This document shows positions 33,177 through 42,570 of a stretch of 64,000 nt of DNA, in pieces (the first letter of the stretch is position 1; each line of letters starts with the position of its first letter). The notes below the pieces were generated by a model that did no database searches, was not told where the DNA came from, and saw only the letters and a program-made list of their open reading frames with translations. A program made the translations under genes and the position numbers. Source of the DNA: Liriodendron chinense (taxonomy: Eukaryota; Streptophyta; Magnoliopsida; Magnoliales; Magnoliaceae); assembly GCA_003013855.2 (NCBI GenBank), contig PVNU02002855.1, positions 84,934-148,933 of the forward strand, given 5' to 3'.

Positions 33177-33391
33177 CGGAGTGAAAACCCGAAAGGGCGC
33201 TCCGAGTAAAAACAGTGGGCATACAGCGGACTTGGTGAAAACCTGAAAGGGCGCCAAGGGTAAAAACAGTACAGCTGCCAAGGGGCAGGCAAGACCAAAT
33301 ACCCGGGACGTGGTGAAAACCCGAAAGGGCGCCACGGGCAAAAATGACGGGAAAAAGCCGGCTGTGGTGAAAACTCGAAAGAGCACTGCAG
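33177..33391 (+). ncRNA. Array of four covarying bulged hairpins with GAAA tetraloops
   Basis: Hairpins at 33177-33204, 33231-33258, 33309-33336 and 33362-33391. Each has a 7-8 bp outer stem, an unpaired AAAA on the 5' side, a 3-bp inner stem and a GAAA loop. Outer 5' arms are CGGAGTG, CTTGGTG, CGTGGTG and CTGTGGTG. Each pairs with its own 3' arm: CGCTCCG, CGCCAAG, CGCCACG and CACTGCAG. Inner stems are CCC/GGG, CCT/GGG, CCC/GGG and CTC/GAG. Each copy is followed by (G/T)(T/C)AAAAA. Paired bases change together while bulge and loop stay fixed, which points to selection on RNA shape. No protein frame is conserved. Role unknown; dimerisation, packaging or RNA export are guesses. Confidence 0.7.
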
Positions 33392-33853
33392 GTAAAAATG
33401 GCTCAAAATAAAAAAGAAAAAAAAAAGAAAAAAAAAAGAGAAAAAAAGTGCAGGTACCAAGAAAGCAGACGGTCCAGATCAGTTCAAGCGGTTATAGTTC
33501 AAGAACAAGAAGAAGCGCAGTCAGGAACGAAGAGCTCTACAAGCTCTGACAATCTCAGGAAGCAAGAGTTTCCATTGCCTACATCTCTAGGGAACCAAAG
33601 GAACACACAAGTCAAATCTCGAGACATCGGTCAAATCATTGACCGAGCCCCAGTTCTGATTCCTATATCCCGACACAAAGTCCAGAAACACTCACAAGAC
33701 AACTAATGGCACAGTAGATTTTCAAACAGTTTTTTCTCTTTTCAATTAAATGCATTATATTTCTCGTACACATATCATCTTTTTCAAAAATACAAAAAAA
33801 TGCATCATCATCAATCATATATGCAAAAATCAGTGTGCAGGTGGCCAACACAA
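33392..33853 (+). other. Spacer between hairpin array and antisense gene B
   Basis: A-rich tract (33410-33450), then ordinary non-coding sequence. It probably includes the 3' UTR of antisense gene B on the minus strand. Confidence 0.4.
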
Positions 33854-35601
33854 TCAATCTCTACCCTCCTCCTCGGCCACATCAGGTGAGTCCTCTGACT
33901 CATAAAAAGATAGTCTCGCTCTCAACCTGCTCACCTCCATACGCAGGTAATGCACCTCATCGCGCTCAAGGGTACGGATCGCTGTCTCCTCATCAGACAA
34001 CCTCCGATCGGCAGCCAATCTCCTCGACATCATCTCACAATGATACCGAAGTGCAGAGATCTCAGACAGCAGATGGCCATGAGTGGCCAAAAGGAAGCCA
34101 GGATCGACAAAAGGGCGCTCCTCAAAAGGTTCATATGAACCAGATGAAGAGCCAGCATCTCCAAGAATATCCTGCTCATCCTCATCAGCAGTCTGGTGCC
34201 AACAAGGGATACGTCGATACAAAGACTGCTCAGCAGCCCAGTACTGATATGGGGCGGTCGCCATCGGAAAAGTCCGCAGCTCAAATCCCAACAAATCAGC
34301 TGTCAAATAACTCGCCCAGGAACAATCAATCCGGGTCCTGAAGTCAGAAGATCTAGAGGGGAGTACTCGACGCCCGATACCCGTGAAAGCGAAATGAGGA
34401 ACATCCTGCTCATACCCAAACTGCCGCAGGAACCGGATCGGATGGTAAGAAAAGTAGGATCGAAAGCCTACCAACATCAGAGGATGGCGGTGTGCATCGC
34501 AAAGCACTGGAGGAAGTGAAAGCCAAGATGACTCCCAACGAACGTTCCAGTCACGAAGTTCAGCGAACATCCTGCGATACAGGGGCTCGCTCATCCTGGC
34601 TGTATGAGGAAGGAACTCGATGATATAACGCATAATGTCAGAGCCCGGGATGCCAGGAAGAGGTACAGGAACGGTCAGAGAAAGACGCTCCCATAGCCAT
34701 ACCTGATCACAGAAAGCAAAAGAAGTTCAGCTAGAGCAAAATAATTCCTAGCAAAGCAAGAAGAAAAAAGGTGCTAGAAAAGATACCTGAAGGAAAGCAC
34801 AACAGCCGCGAAGGACACGAGTGCGGCCCAGGGCACAGTCGGTCAGCCCATCAAATAGCTCGGCCAAGATGAGAGAAATGATCCCCTGCCGACGGACAGC
34901 TCGGCTCATCACCTCAAAAAGCAAAGGAGTCTGGGACCTGCGCCATCCCGAGAACAGCACCTCAGCAATCAAACAGAACATCAGTGCGTTCCGAGCAAAG
35001 GTGGAACCAGCCGTACTCTGAGGACCCGAAAAAAGATCATACAGCAAGTCCAAAGAGAACACTACAGCATCCTGGCCACTAGCTGCAGGTCGAACAAGAT
35101 AAGGGATCCCAAACCAGTTCTGCGGTGTGTAGCAGTCTTCGGCGATGTCTTCGGCGAAAAGTACTGAGTATAATCCAAGGGTAAGCCTGTCAAGCGTGCA
35201 AGCTCCTCCAAAGAAGGCCCCATCTCCATATCATTGAACGCAAACAAGTTCAACGAAGGGACCCAGTCAATCAAGGCAGCTCCGAGCATCCTCCAGTCAA
35301 TGTCAACTCTAGCCATATGAATCAGACTGCCAAAGCCATAAGACTCCAAATCTCGAATCTCATAAGCTGACAAGCTGTCAAGCCAAGCAAGCAGTCGTGG
35401 CGAGCAAGAAGAACGAGGAAGCAGCTGACAAGTCCTCACCGGTATCCCCTCCAGCACAAAAGGCCCAGAAATCGAGGACAACTCATCGAAGATCGGAAGG
35501 TCAACAGGCGAAGGAGAAGGAAAAGCTGGAACCTCTGCAGACTCGACAGCCCCTGACCTGTCCCTCAGTAGGCGGCTATGTCTGATATAGTCGCATCGCA
35601 T
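33854..35601 (-). pseudogene. Antisense gene B in the Tat element: DUF7745/plant-mobile-domain-like protein
   Basis: Two exons (35601-34787 and 34702-33854) flank an 84-nt GT-AG intron. Exon 1 holds MGPSLEELARLTGLPLDY (about residues 150-167), the motif of the DUF7745/plant mobile domain superfamily, then FARNALMFCLIAEVLF and GCCAFLQ. Exon 2 starts VWLWERLSLTVPVPLPGIPG and ends in an acidic coiled-coil-like tail (LERDEVHYLRMEVSRLRARL). One base is lost or gained near 35150-35175, where the open frame changes (LPLDYTQYF before; QNWFGIPYLVRPAA after). Such domains occur in plant transposons and in host proteins MAIN/MAIL1, which act in gene silencing and genome stability. The start at 35601 is the first Met of the domain frame. 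Family assignment is by eye. Confidence 0.72.
34703..34786 (-). other. Intron of antisense gene B
   Basis: Donor TTTCCTTCAG|GTATCTTTTC and acceptor TTCTGTGATCAG|GTATGG, 84 nt. Removing it joins CAFLQ to VWLWERL in phase 0. Confidence 0.7.
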
Positions 35602-36570
35602 TCTGAAACTGTCATAATCTCAGCTGCATGAGAAGACTCGCCCACCTCATGAACAGAATGCGCAAAGGGCCAATGACCAAAGGAAGGACAATGCTCTCCA
35701 TCAAAAGGACTATCAGTGAAGATCACACCGCACGTCGTGACATCCTGGCTAATCTGACCGTCAAAGAATACATCTGAACCATCCAAAAGGGTCTCGGTTA
35801 CCCCGATCGAAGAATCAACGGCCAGATCCGGACCTGCGGCCCTCTCCAGTAGGAGATCATGAATCCAATCATCATCCTGACCGATCAAAGGGATCATCGA
35901 GGCATCCACACCGTCCATCATCAAGGGGACATCATCAATGATCACATCAAGTCCACCCAAAGCAAGTATACCGCACATCTCGGCCCTCATCCAGAGCATC
36001 CAAACCGTCAAAGGTACCATCTGAGCCATCCATACCATCCTAACATGAGATTAGCCCATCTATGTCCATCATGGTCCCATCACCACCATCCATCACATCA
36101 TCCATGGGGCCCACACTCAAGGGATGCATAGCCTCACCTATGTCCCATCCCGTCATCTCATCCATACCATCCATTCCTCCCATAATGAGGGACCCATTCA
36201 AACCTGGAAATCCAGCCATCCCACCATTAATGGAGCTATTCAAAGCTTCATCAACCACCATCCCTAGCCCCTCATCAATGCTTCCATTCAATGCCCCATC
36301 TCCCCCATCCATTAAAGACATCTCCCCATTATCAAAGCTCAATTGAAAATCTGAAGTGTGGGACCCACCTTGGACAGCCCCCACAGCCCCCAAATCTCCA
36401 CCATCCATTGCCCAAGAAAGGACAAACCAAGATGAAGACAAGATGATGAGGAAAGAAGAGACAAGAAGAATATTCATGGCTGGAATCAAACTCGCCCGTG
36501 CAAAGCAGATGGAGACAGGGACAGTGGACAGCAGAGGATGTCCGAACCAGGGCCAGCCCAGGCCGCTCAA
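35565..36570 (-). pseudogene. Acidic Gly/Asp-rich antisense frame upstream of gene B
   Basis: Two overlapping minus frames (36570-36040 and 36038-35565) read Met/Asp/Gly-rich protein (MDGGDG, NSSINGGMAGFPGLNGS, IIDDVPLMMDGVD). The plus strand here is a degenerate CCATCC(A/T)CC repeat, so the composition may be only a low-complexity effect. It could be a degraded N-terminal extension of gene B. Low confidence that it codes. Confidence 0.3.
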
Positions 36571-37351
36571 GAGGCGAGCCTTGGGCGGCCTGCCCTGGGC
36601 CGCCCGTACGGACGCGGTTCCCCTCTCTCCGCGGGATTGGCTCCAGGGCTTCTTGGTAGGTGAGGCTGACAGTCCACGTCAGCAGATGGCGCTCCGTGGG
36701 CCGCCCAAGGCTCCGGTCCACTCCAGATTTCGACTGAAGATGATCAAGATCATACAAAAGGTGCCCCACTGGTCCAATCATGAAGCAATGTGACCGGAAT
36801 AGGGCTGATCAAGCCAAAGAGAAGGGAAAGGTGATCAAGTGGGGGCCACAAGCAATCCAAGCCATTCAAAGACTAGATCATCATGATCTAAACCATTGAA
36901 GAACCTACATGAGCCGTCAAACAACAAGATCAAAGGTTTGATCATCACAAGAAGGGCCAGAATCCAAGATCTAATCATCAAGTGGGCCCACAAAGCCAAA
37001 TCAAGCGATCAGAGACGTTCAAGCCATCATCCGCACCATGAGAAGCATTCCTAACCTCACAAATCATCAAAAGAAGTGCCCCAAAGTAAAGCTAAGGTCT
37101 CAAGTGGGCCCACAGGGCCAAATCCATCAATCTGAACCATTCAAGGGCCAAATCATCAAGATCCAAACCATTGGAAAGCTTACACAAGTCATGGAGCAGC
37201 AAGATCAAAGGTTCGATCATCAAAAGAAGGGCCAGAATCTAAGATCTAAACATCAAGTGGGCCCACAAGGCCTAATCAAGTAATCTGAACCATTCAAGTC
37301 ATTCACCCATGCAACTAAGCAGTCTCAAATCATGAAGGAATGAGTCAAGAG
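36571..37351. other. Spacer between antisense genes B and A with a ~270-bp degenerate duplication
   Basis: Blocks at about 36885-37050 and 37155-37320 share AAGATCAAAGGTTTGATCATC / AAGAAGGGCCAGAATC and AAGTGGGCCCACAA. No coding sequence recognised. Confidence 0.55.
36583..36605. promoter_or_regulatory. GC palindrome, LTR-like, opposite orientation
   Basis: GGGCGGCC, TGCCCTG, GGCCGCCC followed by GTACGG. Read on the minus strand this is GTAC-GGGCGGCC... as in the LTR promoter, and it lies about 980 nt upstream of antisense gene B. No TATA box was found at the LTR spacing. Confidence 0.4.
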
Positions 37352-37906
37352 TCAAAGCATCCAGACATCACCAAGGAATTTGGGAGAAATCAAAGCCTGT
37401 ATATTCATCCAAAAGAGCTTGATACAAAAGGGGACAAAAACAAAAGTACAAGGCCATATAAAGCAGAGCCAGCTACAAGTCACCGACATATCATCATCGT
37501 CCCTCCTCGCGTCCCGCTCCCGACGATAAAGATCCATCAAAGGAGCTGTCACTGATCCTCCAGCATACCTGCGACGGCCACCTGGAACATAAAGCGAAGG
37601 AAGCAAAGGCCCCTGGCCAAATAGCAGATACCACTCGTCATAATCACGATCCGGGATCGTGAAACGGAAGCCAGGCTGGCCCACCAGAGCCTCAACTCTC
37701 TCATCAGCTGGCATCCGAGCAGCTGGAGGAGGTGCAGAACAGGGGACCCGAGCTACCCCAGTGACTTGCCGAAGCAATCTCTCTCCCAAGTACCATTGGA
37801 AGGACTCAGCGTCAGAAAGCATAATACGGAGACATGAAGCATCGTATGCCTCCACGCGCTGGGGTGTGTAGTAAAGAGGGAAACTAGCGTACGGCATCCG
37901 GGCAAA

Positions 37907-37976
37907 CTGCAGCAGAAGAGGTTACCACGATCAGTTACAAGTACAGCACAAGGACAAAGACAAGCAAGATACTTAC
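37907..37976 (-). other. Intron 2 of antisense gene A
   Basis: Donor GAGGAC|GTAAGTATC, acceptor CTTCTGCTGCAG|TTTGCC, 70 nt, near-consensus on both sides. This is strong evidence that the minus strand is the coding strand here. Confidence 0.8.
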
Positions 37977-38141
37977 GTCCTCAACGGTCAGCCCGTCTAT
38001 ATCAGCACGCCAATTGTCCCCGGGAACTCGGGAGTTCCGCTGACGATTCTGCTGATGCCAGTACATGTGGCGATACTGAGCGGGTTCAATGTCATCTCGC
38101 ATCCTCGGCGCAAGATGCGGAAAATGGTCATAAAAGCAAGT

Positions 38142-38216
38142 CTGGATGAAAGTACATTTAATGATCAGAGAGAGAAAGGAGGCAAACGGCTCCAAAGAGG
38201 ATGAAAGAAGAGGTAC
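38142..38216 (-). other. Intron 1 of antisense gene A
   Basis: Donor GTTGAG|GTACCTC, acceptor TTTCATCCAG|ACTTGC, 75 nt. It joins ...WPVVE to TCFYDHF as expected for the family. Confidence 0.75.
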
Positions 38217-41072
38217 CTCAACAACAGGCCAGAAGCCTGTGAAGGACCGGCTATGCCGACAGGTCTTGTCCAGACCTTGAAAGAGACGGGTCAGGATGGC
38301 CCCATTCCAGTTATAGGGGTGATGAAGATCCTCGACTAAACGAAGAAATTTAGGATCAACTCTCTCATTCGCATGGCAAAAAAGAAAGGATCCAAAAGCA
38401 TAAGTGATCATGGCCCGCGCCTTGTGGAGGGCCTCTCGCTCGGTGGTAGGGACGACAGAAGCAAAATTGTTATAAAACCATCGCATCTTCACTTAATGGC
38501 CTTGGAATTCACCCTCAGGAGGGACGTCACCAACAAGCCGTAGCCAATCAGTGGAAGAGAGGGGAGCTAAAGAGCTAACTTGAGGGACAATTGCCCCATG
38601 AAATGGGAAACCTATCTGCATGTAAATGTCCAAAGGGGTTATCCCCCATTCTCCACAAGGAAGCTGGAAGGTGTGGGTCTCATCCCGCCACCTCTCACAA
38701 AGGGCCGCAAGCATCATGCGGTTGGCGTCGTTGTTATGGAAGCGTAGGGTGAGGAGGCCAGCAAAAGGAGTACCATCTAGTACTCGCTCAAGCAAGGGCT
38801 GTGGCTCCTTCATCCAATTGTCCCAGCGATCCCTGGTACCTCGACCCTTGATGGCAGGAAGAGGTTGATGCTCCATAGCTAGGGAACACATGTGGTCCCC
38901 CCGGCGGACAATGAAAGCAGGATCATCCTCGTCAACTACTTGGTGGCCCCTGGTACCATCCGCCATGGAATCCTACAAGCTTGGCAAGGTAAGTCCCTAT
39001 CCTTTACCCATTAACATCCAAATTCTCATCCAAGAAACCCATGGGATTGGACTCACATTCAAATGCAAAATCTAAAGTCCAACTCCATGTGTCACTTAGG
39101 ATATGTGTTGGACCCATTGGAAAAAGTAAGGCCTGCCTTAAAGAAGGTGGCATGGCATGCCTTAGGTAAGAAAAGTCCATCATCCAAGGACACATTTTGG
39201 ACAACAAATGCACTCAAGTGCCATGAAATCAACTAAGGATGAAGAGTCCTACTGCACATGAGAAGTTCCCTCTTCAAAGTCCACATGTGGCCAAGGATTG
39301 ACTCACTTTTATGCCAAGGTCCATGATTCTCACTTAGGATGTCTCCATCTTTTTACACATATGCATGGACAAGTGGGGGAGTAGAAAGGAAACGGGTCTC
39401 CAAGAGTAACCCAAATGCCTCATCTCAATGGATTGGAGAAGCACATAGCCCACTTGAAGAACATGAGGACCCATTCATGGGTTAACCATGGGCAACCTTA
39501 TGTGCCTCATCTTGATGAAAGTTTTGACCATGAGAATACAACAAGGAGGTCTACCCACTAAACATATGAATCAAAGAAGCTAAGGGTAGAAAGTCGATGC
39601 ACATAGCCCACATGAAGAATCAAAGTTGAAAATGCCCATGAAAAGGCAAGTTTGGGCAACTTATGTGCACCAACTTTTTCACCAAAAGGGAGACCATTTG
39701 AGCACAAAAGAGTATGGCTTGATGAGTCACCCAACCATCATGAAAATGGATAAGAATGGTACACATAGCCCACTTGAAGATCAAAATCCAAAATGTCCCA
39801 AGGCATGGGACAAAAATGGGTAACTTATGGGTACCATTCCTTCTCACAAATGGAAGAAGAAATCACTCATATTTGAATGATGATGGGTGATCCACCAAGC
39901 CCCCATAGAAAAGTTCAAGGAGCTATGGTTGTATGGACACTCACTTGAGGATCATCCAGTTGAGGTTGATAACATTAAAGGGAAACTCTTGAGAATCACA
40001 TTCCTACCACAAAGGAAGCCATTTGAACTTAGTGAGATTGTGGGAACAACTCACTATGGGACTTGTAGATGGTCAAGTAACTCAAGTCCTCCATCCATCA
40101 AGAGAGAAAGCATGAAAAGAAAAGCCTACATGAACAAAGTGTAGTGGGTCACACATGGTTCAAAGAAGTGCCCAAGTTTCAATGAAGGCCCAAAAGCCCA
40201 TCCACATGAAAAACTCCAAGGAGCCCACCACACTTTGTGCAAAGATGTACATCATAATCAAAGAAATAGTGGAAGACTTGGGCTACTTGTCCATATAAGC
40301 CCACCTAGGAAAACTAGCCCACTTGAGATCCAAAATGAAGAATGGGCTAGCCACCTTGATCCATACACATGTAAAGAAAGATGGGGTCACCCAAAGTGAG
40401 CCCCATGAGCCCAAAACTTGAGATGGGCCCTACCATGCCCATGGGCCCAAATCTTGAAAAGAAGAGGGAAAAGAAAGGATAGTTCCAAAGGAAAAATGAC
40501 AAAGACAAAAAAGCAAGAGGGAGCCCAAAATGAAGCATTGGGCCCATCAAATACACCAAGGGCCATGACTTCACTTTGAGCCCATTTGATACACATGAAA
40601 AGAGGCCCAACTCCCATGAAAAAGATAGAGTATTTTGCCATGCACACTTGATGACATGGCAAAATTACTCCTTACATGCACATGGAGGGAGTGTGAAAAA
40701 GGAAAAAATGATGAAGTGGAGAGCTTGCAATGTCCTTCTCCATGCACCACCTTTGAAAGACTTGAGATCTAAGAAAAGATCAAGAATGCCTGGGCCCACC
40801 TTCACACCCCTTTGAATAGCTACATGAAAAAGAAAAAGGATCATGAGAAGAGACAAGGAAGATGGAAAAGGACAAGAAAGAGAAAGGAAGTGGTCCATAC
40901 CTTTACCACTCACCAAAGAAGGACCACCTTGCTGTCCCAAGATTTCTCTAAGGCCCACCACTTGAAAAGAGCAAAGGACCACCAAAGAAGAGAGAGGAAA
41001 CTTGAAGAAAGAAAGAGTATGAGAGAGAGAAGAGAGAGATTGCACGTTTGAGGGGGGGGAGGGTGCCCCATG

Positions 41073-41079
41073 TTATATA
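41073..41079 (-). promoter_or_regulatory. Candidate antisense promoter (TATA box)
   Basis: TATATAA on the minus strand, followed 30-80 bp downstream by a pyrimidine-rich leader (CTCTCTCTTCTCTCTCTC at about 41042-41020 and on to 40980). The GC palindrome at 41141-41163 lies about 60 bp upstream. It would transcribe towards antisense genes A and B, about 2.1 kb before the gene A ATG. Inference only. Confidence 0.4.
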
Positions 41080-41140
41080 GAAAAGGGGAGGGCACCCTTT
41101 TACCCAGCCCCCTGAAGAGACCAGGAGGCACAGACCGGTC

Positions 41141-41163
41141 GGGCGGCCCATGGGAGGCCGTCC
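41141..41163. promoter_or_regulatory. GC palindrome, LTR-like copy
   Basis: GGGCGGCC, CATGGGA, GGCCGTCC: one mismatch from the LTR palindrome. Confidence 0.4.
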
Positions 41164-41515
41164 TAGCCTCTACCTAGGTGAAACGACCTCCCTCTCCCTC
41201 TCCTTGGGAAGAACTCCTCCTTGGGAAGGGTGGTTACAAGTGAATCTTGTACCTTCATGTAAGAATGAAGTGATGGAAGAGAATGGTGAGAAAAAAGAGA
41301 AAATCTCACCAAAATCTCATCTCATGAGAAATGGGTGAGAAATTGGGTGGATGATGTGGAAAAGTTCCATGGAATTTCCAAGAAAAAGAAAGAAGAATTT
41401 GACTTGGTCAAACAATGATCTCAACCATCCAAAGGCATGACCAGATGATCCAAACCATTCCAAGAAGAATCCCAAGAATCTCCGCCCTTGATTACTGTTC
41501 ACATGTATGAATTGT

Positions 41516-42570
41516 GGTCCGAAGACCTTAAACTACGTCGGGATCAAGATCCCGAGGGATTGTCAATAAAACCGGCATCAGTCTTCTTCAAGATCTGGTG
41601 GCTCCGGACATTTTCAGAAAACCAAAAAAAATATAGACATCACTTGTACAGTTTCTGGTCCGAAGACCTTAAACTACGTCGGGATCAAGATCCCGAGGGA
41701 TTTTTAATAAAAATGGGTATCGATCTCGACCATCAAAATCAGAATCGATGACCCAGAATTTTTCTTCAAAAAAAAGAAAACAAAAAAATGTCTTTCCTCT
41801 TTTAAAGTTTTGGGTCCGAAGACCTTAAACTACGTCGGGATCAACGTCCCGAGAGATTTTTAATAAAAACCAACATCGATCCCAGCCTTTCAGGCCAAGA
41901 TCTGATGATCTGGATCATTTCGAAAAAACAAAAAATGTGTTCCCCCCCCCTTTTTACTAAGTCTGGGTCCGAAGACCTTAAACTACGTCGGGATCAACAT
42001 CCCGAGAGATTTTCAATAAAAGCCGGCGTCGGTCTTGTTTGCTCAAGATCAATGACTCCGGACATTTTCAAAAATCATAAAAATATATTACCAGCCCCGC
42101 TTTTAAAGTTTTGGTCCGAAGACCTTAAACTACGTCGGGATCGACATCCCAAGAGATTTTCAATAAAAACCGGCATCAGTCTGGATTGTCCATCCGCTGA
42201 CACCGGACATTTTTTAAAAAAACAAAAAAAAATGTTTGCCCCTCTTTGTACAGTTTCATGGTCCGAAGACCTTAAACTACACTGGGATTAATTTCTCGGG
42301 GGACCTTTCTCGCTTTCAACTAAAAACCGGCATCGGCCTCGACCGTTGGGATCATGGTTCGATAACCCGGATCATCTCAAAAATACCAAAAATATTTTAA
42401 AGCTTTCCATAAAAACCAGTGTCAATCTCGATTACTCAAGTTGAAGTCTGGAACTTTTTCAAAACAAAAAAATATATACAATATAAAACAAAAAAGTTTT
42501 CATCACCAGTTTTGATGCACCAATTTATCCCCAGCGGTCCGAAGACCGTAAACTACACTGGGATTAACTT
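41516..42570 (+). repeat. ~150-bp tandem array, each unit with two predicted hairpins
   Basis: Seven units begin GGTCCGAAGACC at 41516, 41657, 41813, 41966, 42113, 42260 and 42536; the wider last gap holds a degenerate unit. Hairpin 1 is GGTC-CGAA-GACC, identical in all units. Hairpin 2 is TCGGGAT-CAAG-ATCCCGA in units 1-2 and TCGGGAT-CAAC-ATCCCGA in unit 4, with shorter versions in units 3 and 5. Units 6-7 have CTGGGA/TCTCGG, which still pairs with G-U pairs. Linkers (ACCGGCATCGGTCT..., TCCGGACATTTT) diverge more. Confidence 0.85.

Larger units (their letters stand above)
37352..38966 (-). pseudogene. Antisense gene A in the Tat element: plant mobile domain (PMD) protein
   Basis: Three exons (38966-38217, 38141-37977, 37906-37352) with GT-AG introns of 75 and 70 nt, all phase 0; 489 codons before the final stop. 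The PMD (PF10536-like) region includes LAALCERWRDETHTFQLPCG, EWGITPLDIYMQIGFPFHG, a conserved YAFGSFLFCH segment and TCFYDHFPHLAP at the start of exon 2. The ATG has good context (TTCCATGGCG). A single in-frame TAA at 38495-38493, between EGEFQGH and VKMRWFY, is the only visible defect; the splice sites, including GTAAGTAT, are intact. PMD is found in plant MULE and Ty3 elements and in MAIN/MAIL1. The last ~35 residues (after RRDDDD) may be 3' UTR read-through. Confidence 0.82.
38967..41515. other. Long non-coding region upstream of antisense gene A
   Basis: No gene on either strand that I can support. 39400-40350 contains repeated words around CACATAGCCCACTTGAAGA (near 39433, 39601, 39762) and many AAGGCCCA/GCCCACC words. 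It could be leader and intron of an antisense transcript starting near 41045. Confidence 0.4.

Noticed and set aside
32744..33460. Minus-strand Phe/Ser-rich ORFs
   Set aside because: Translations of A-rich tracts opposite the post-integrase region; no family resemblance, and the plus strand shows the RNA hairpin array instead.
37352..38966. PMD gene as an independent host gene
   Set aside because: It lies between the integrase and 3' LTR of one Tat element and contains a stop codon; capture by the element is the simpler reading.
40347..41045. Several overlapping ORFs on both strands upstream of antisense gene A
   Set aside because: Hydrophobic low-complexity translations of CCCA/AAAG-rich DNA; no splice structure or domain.
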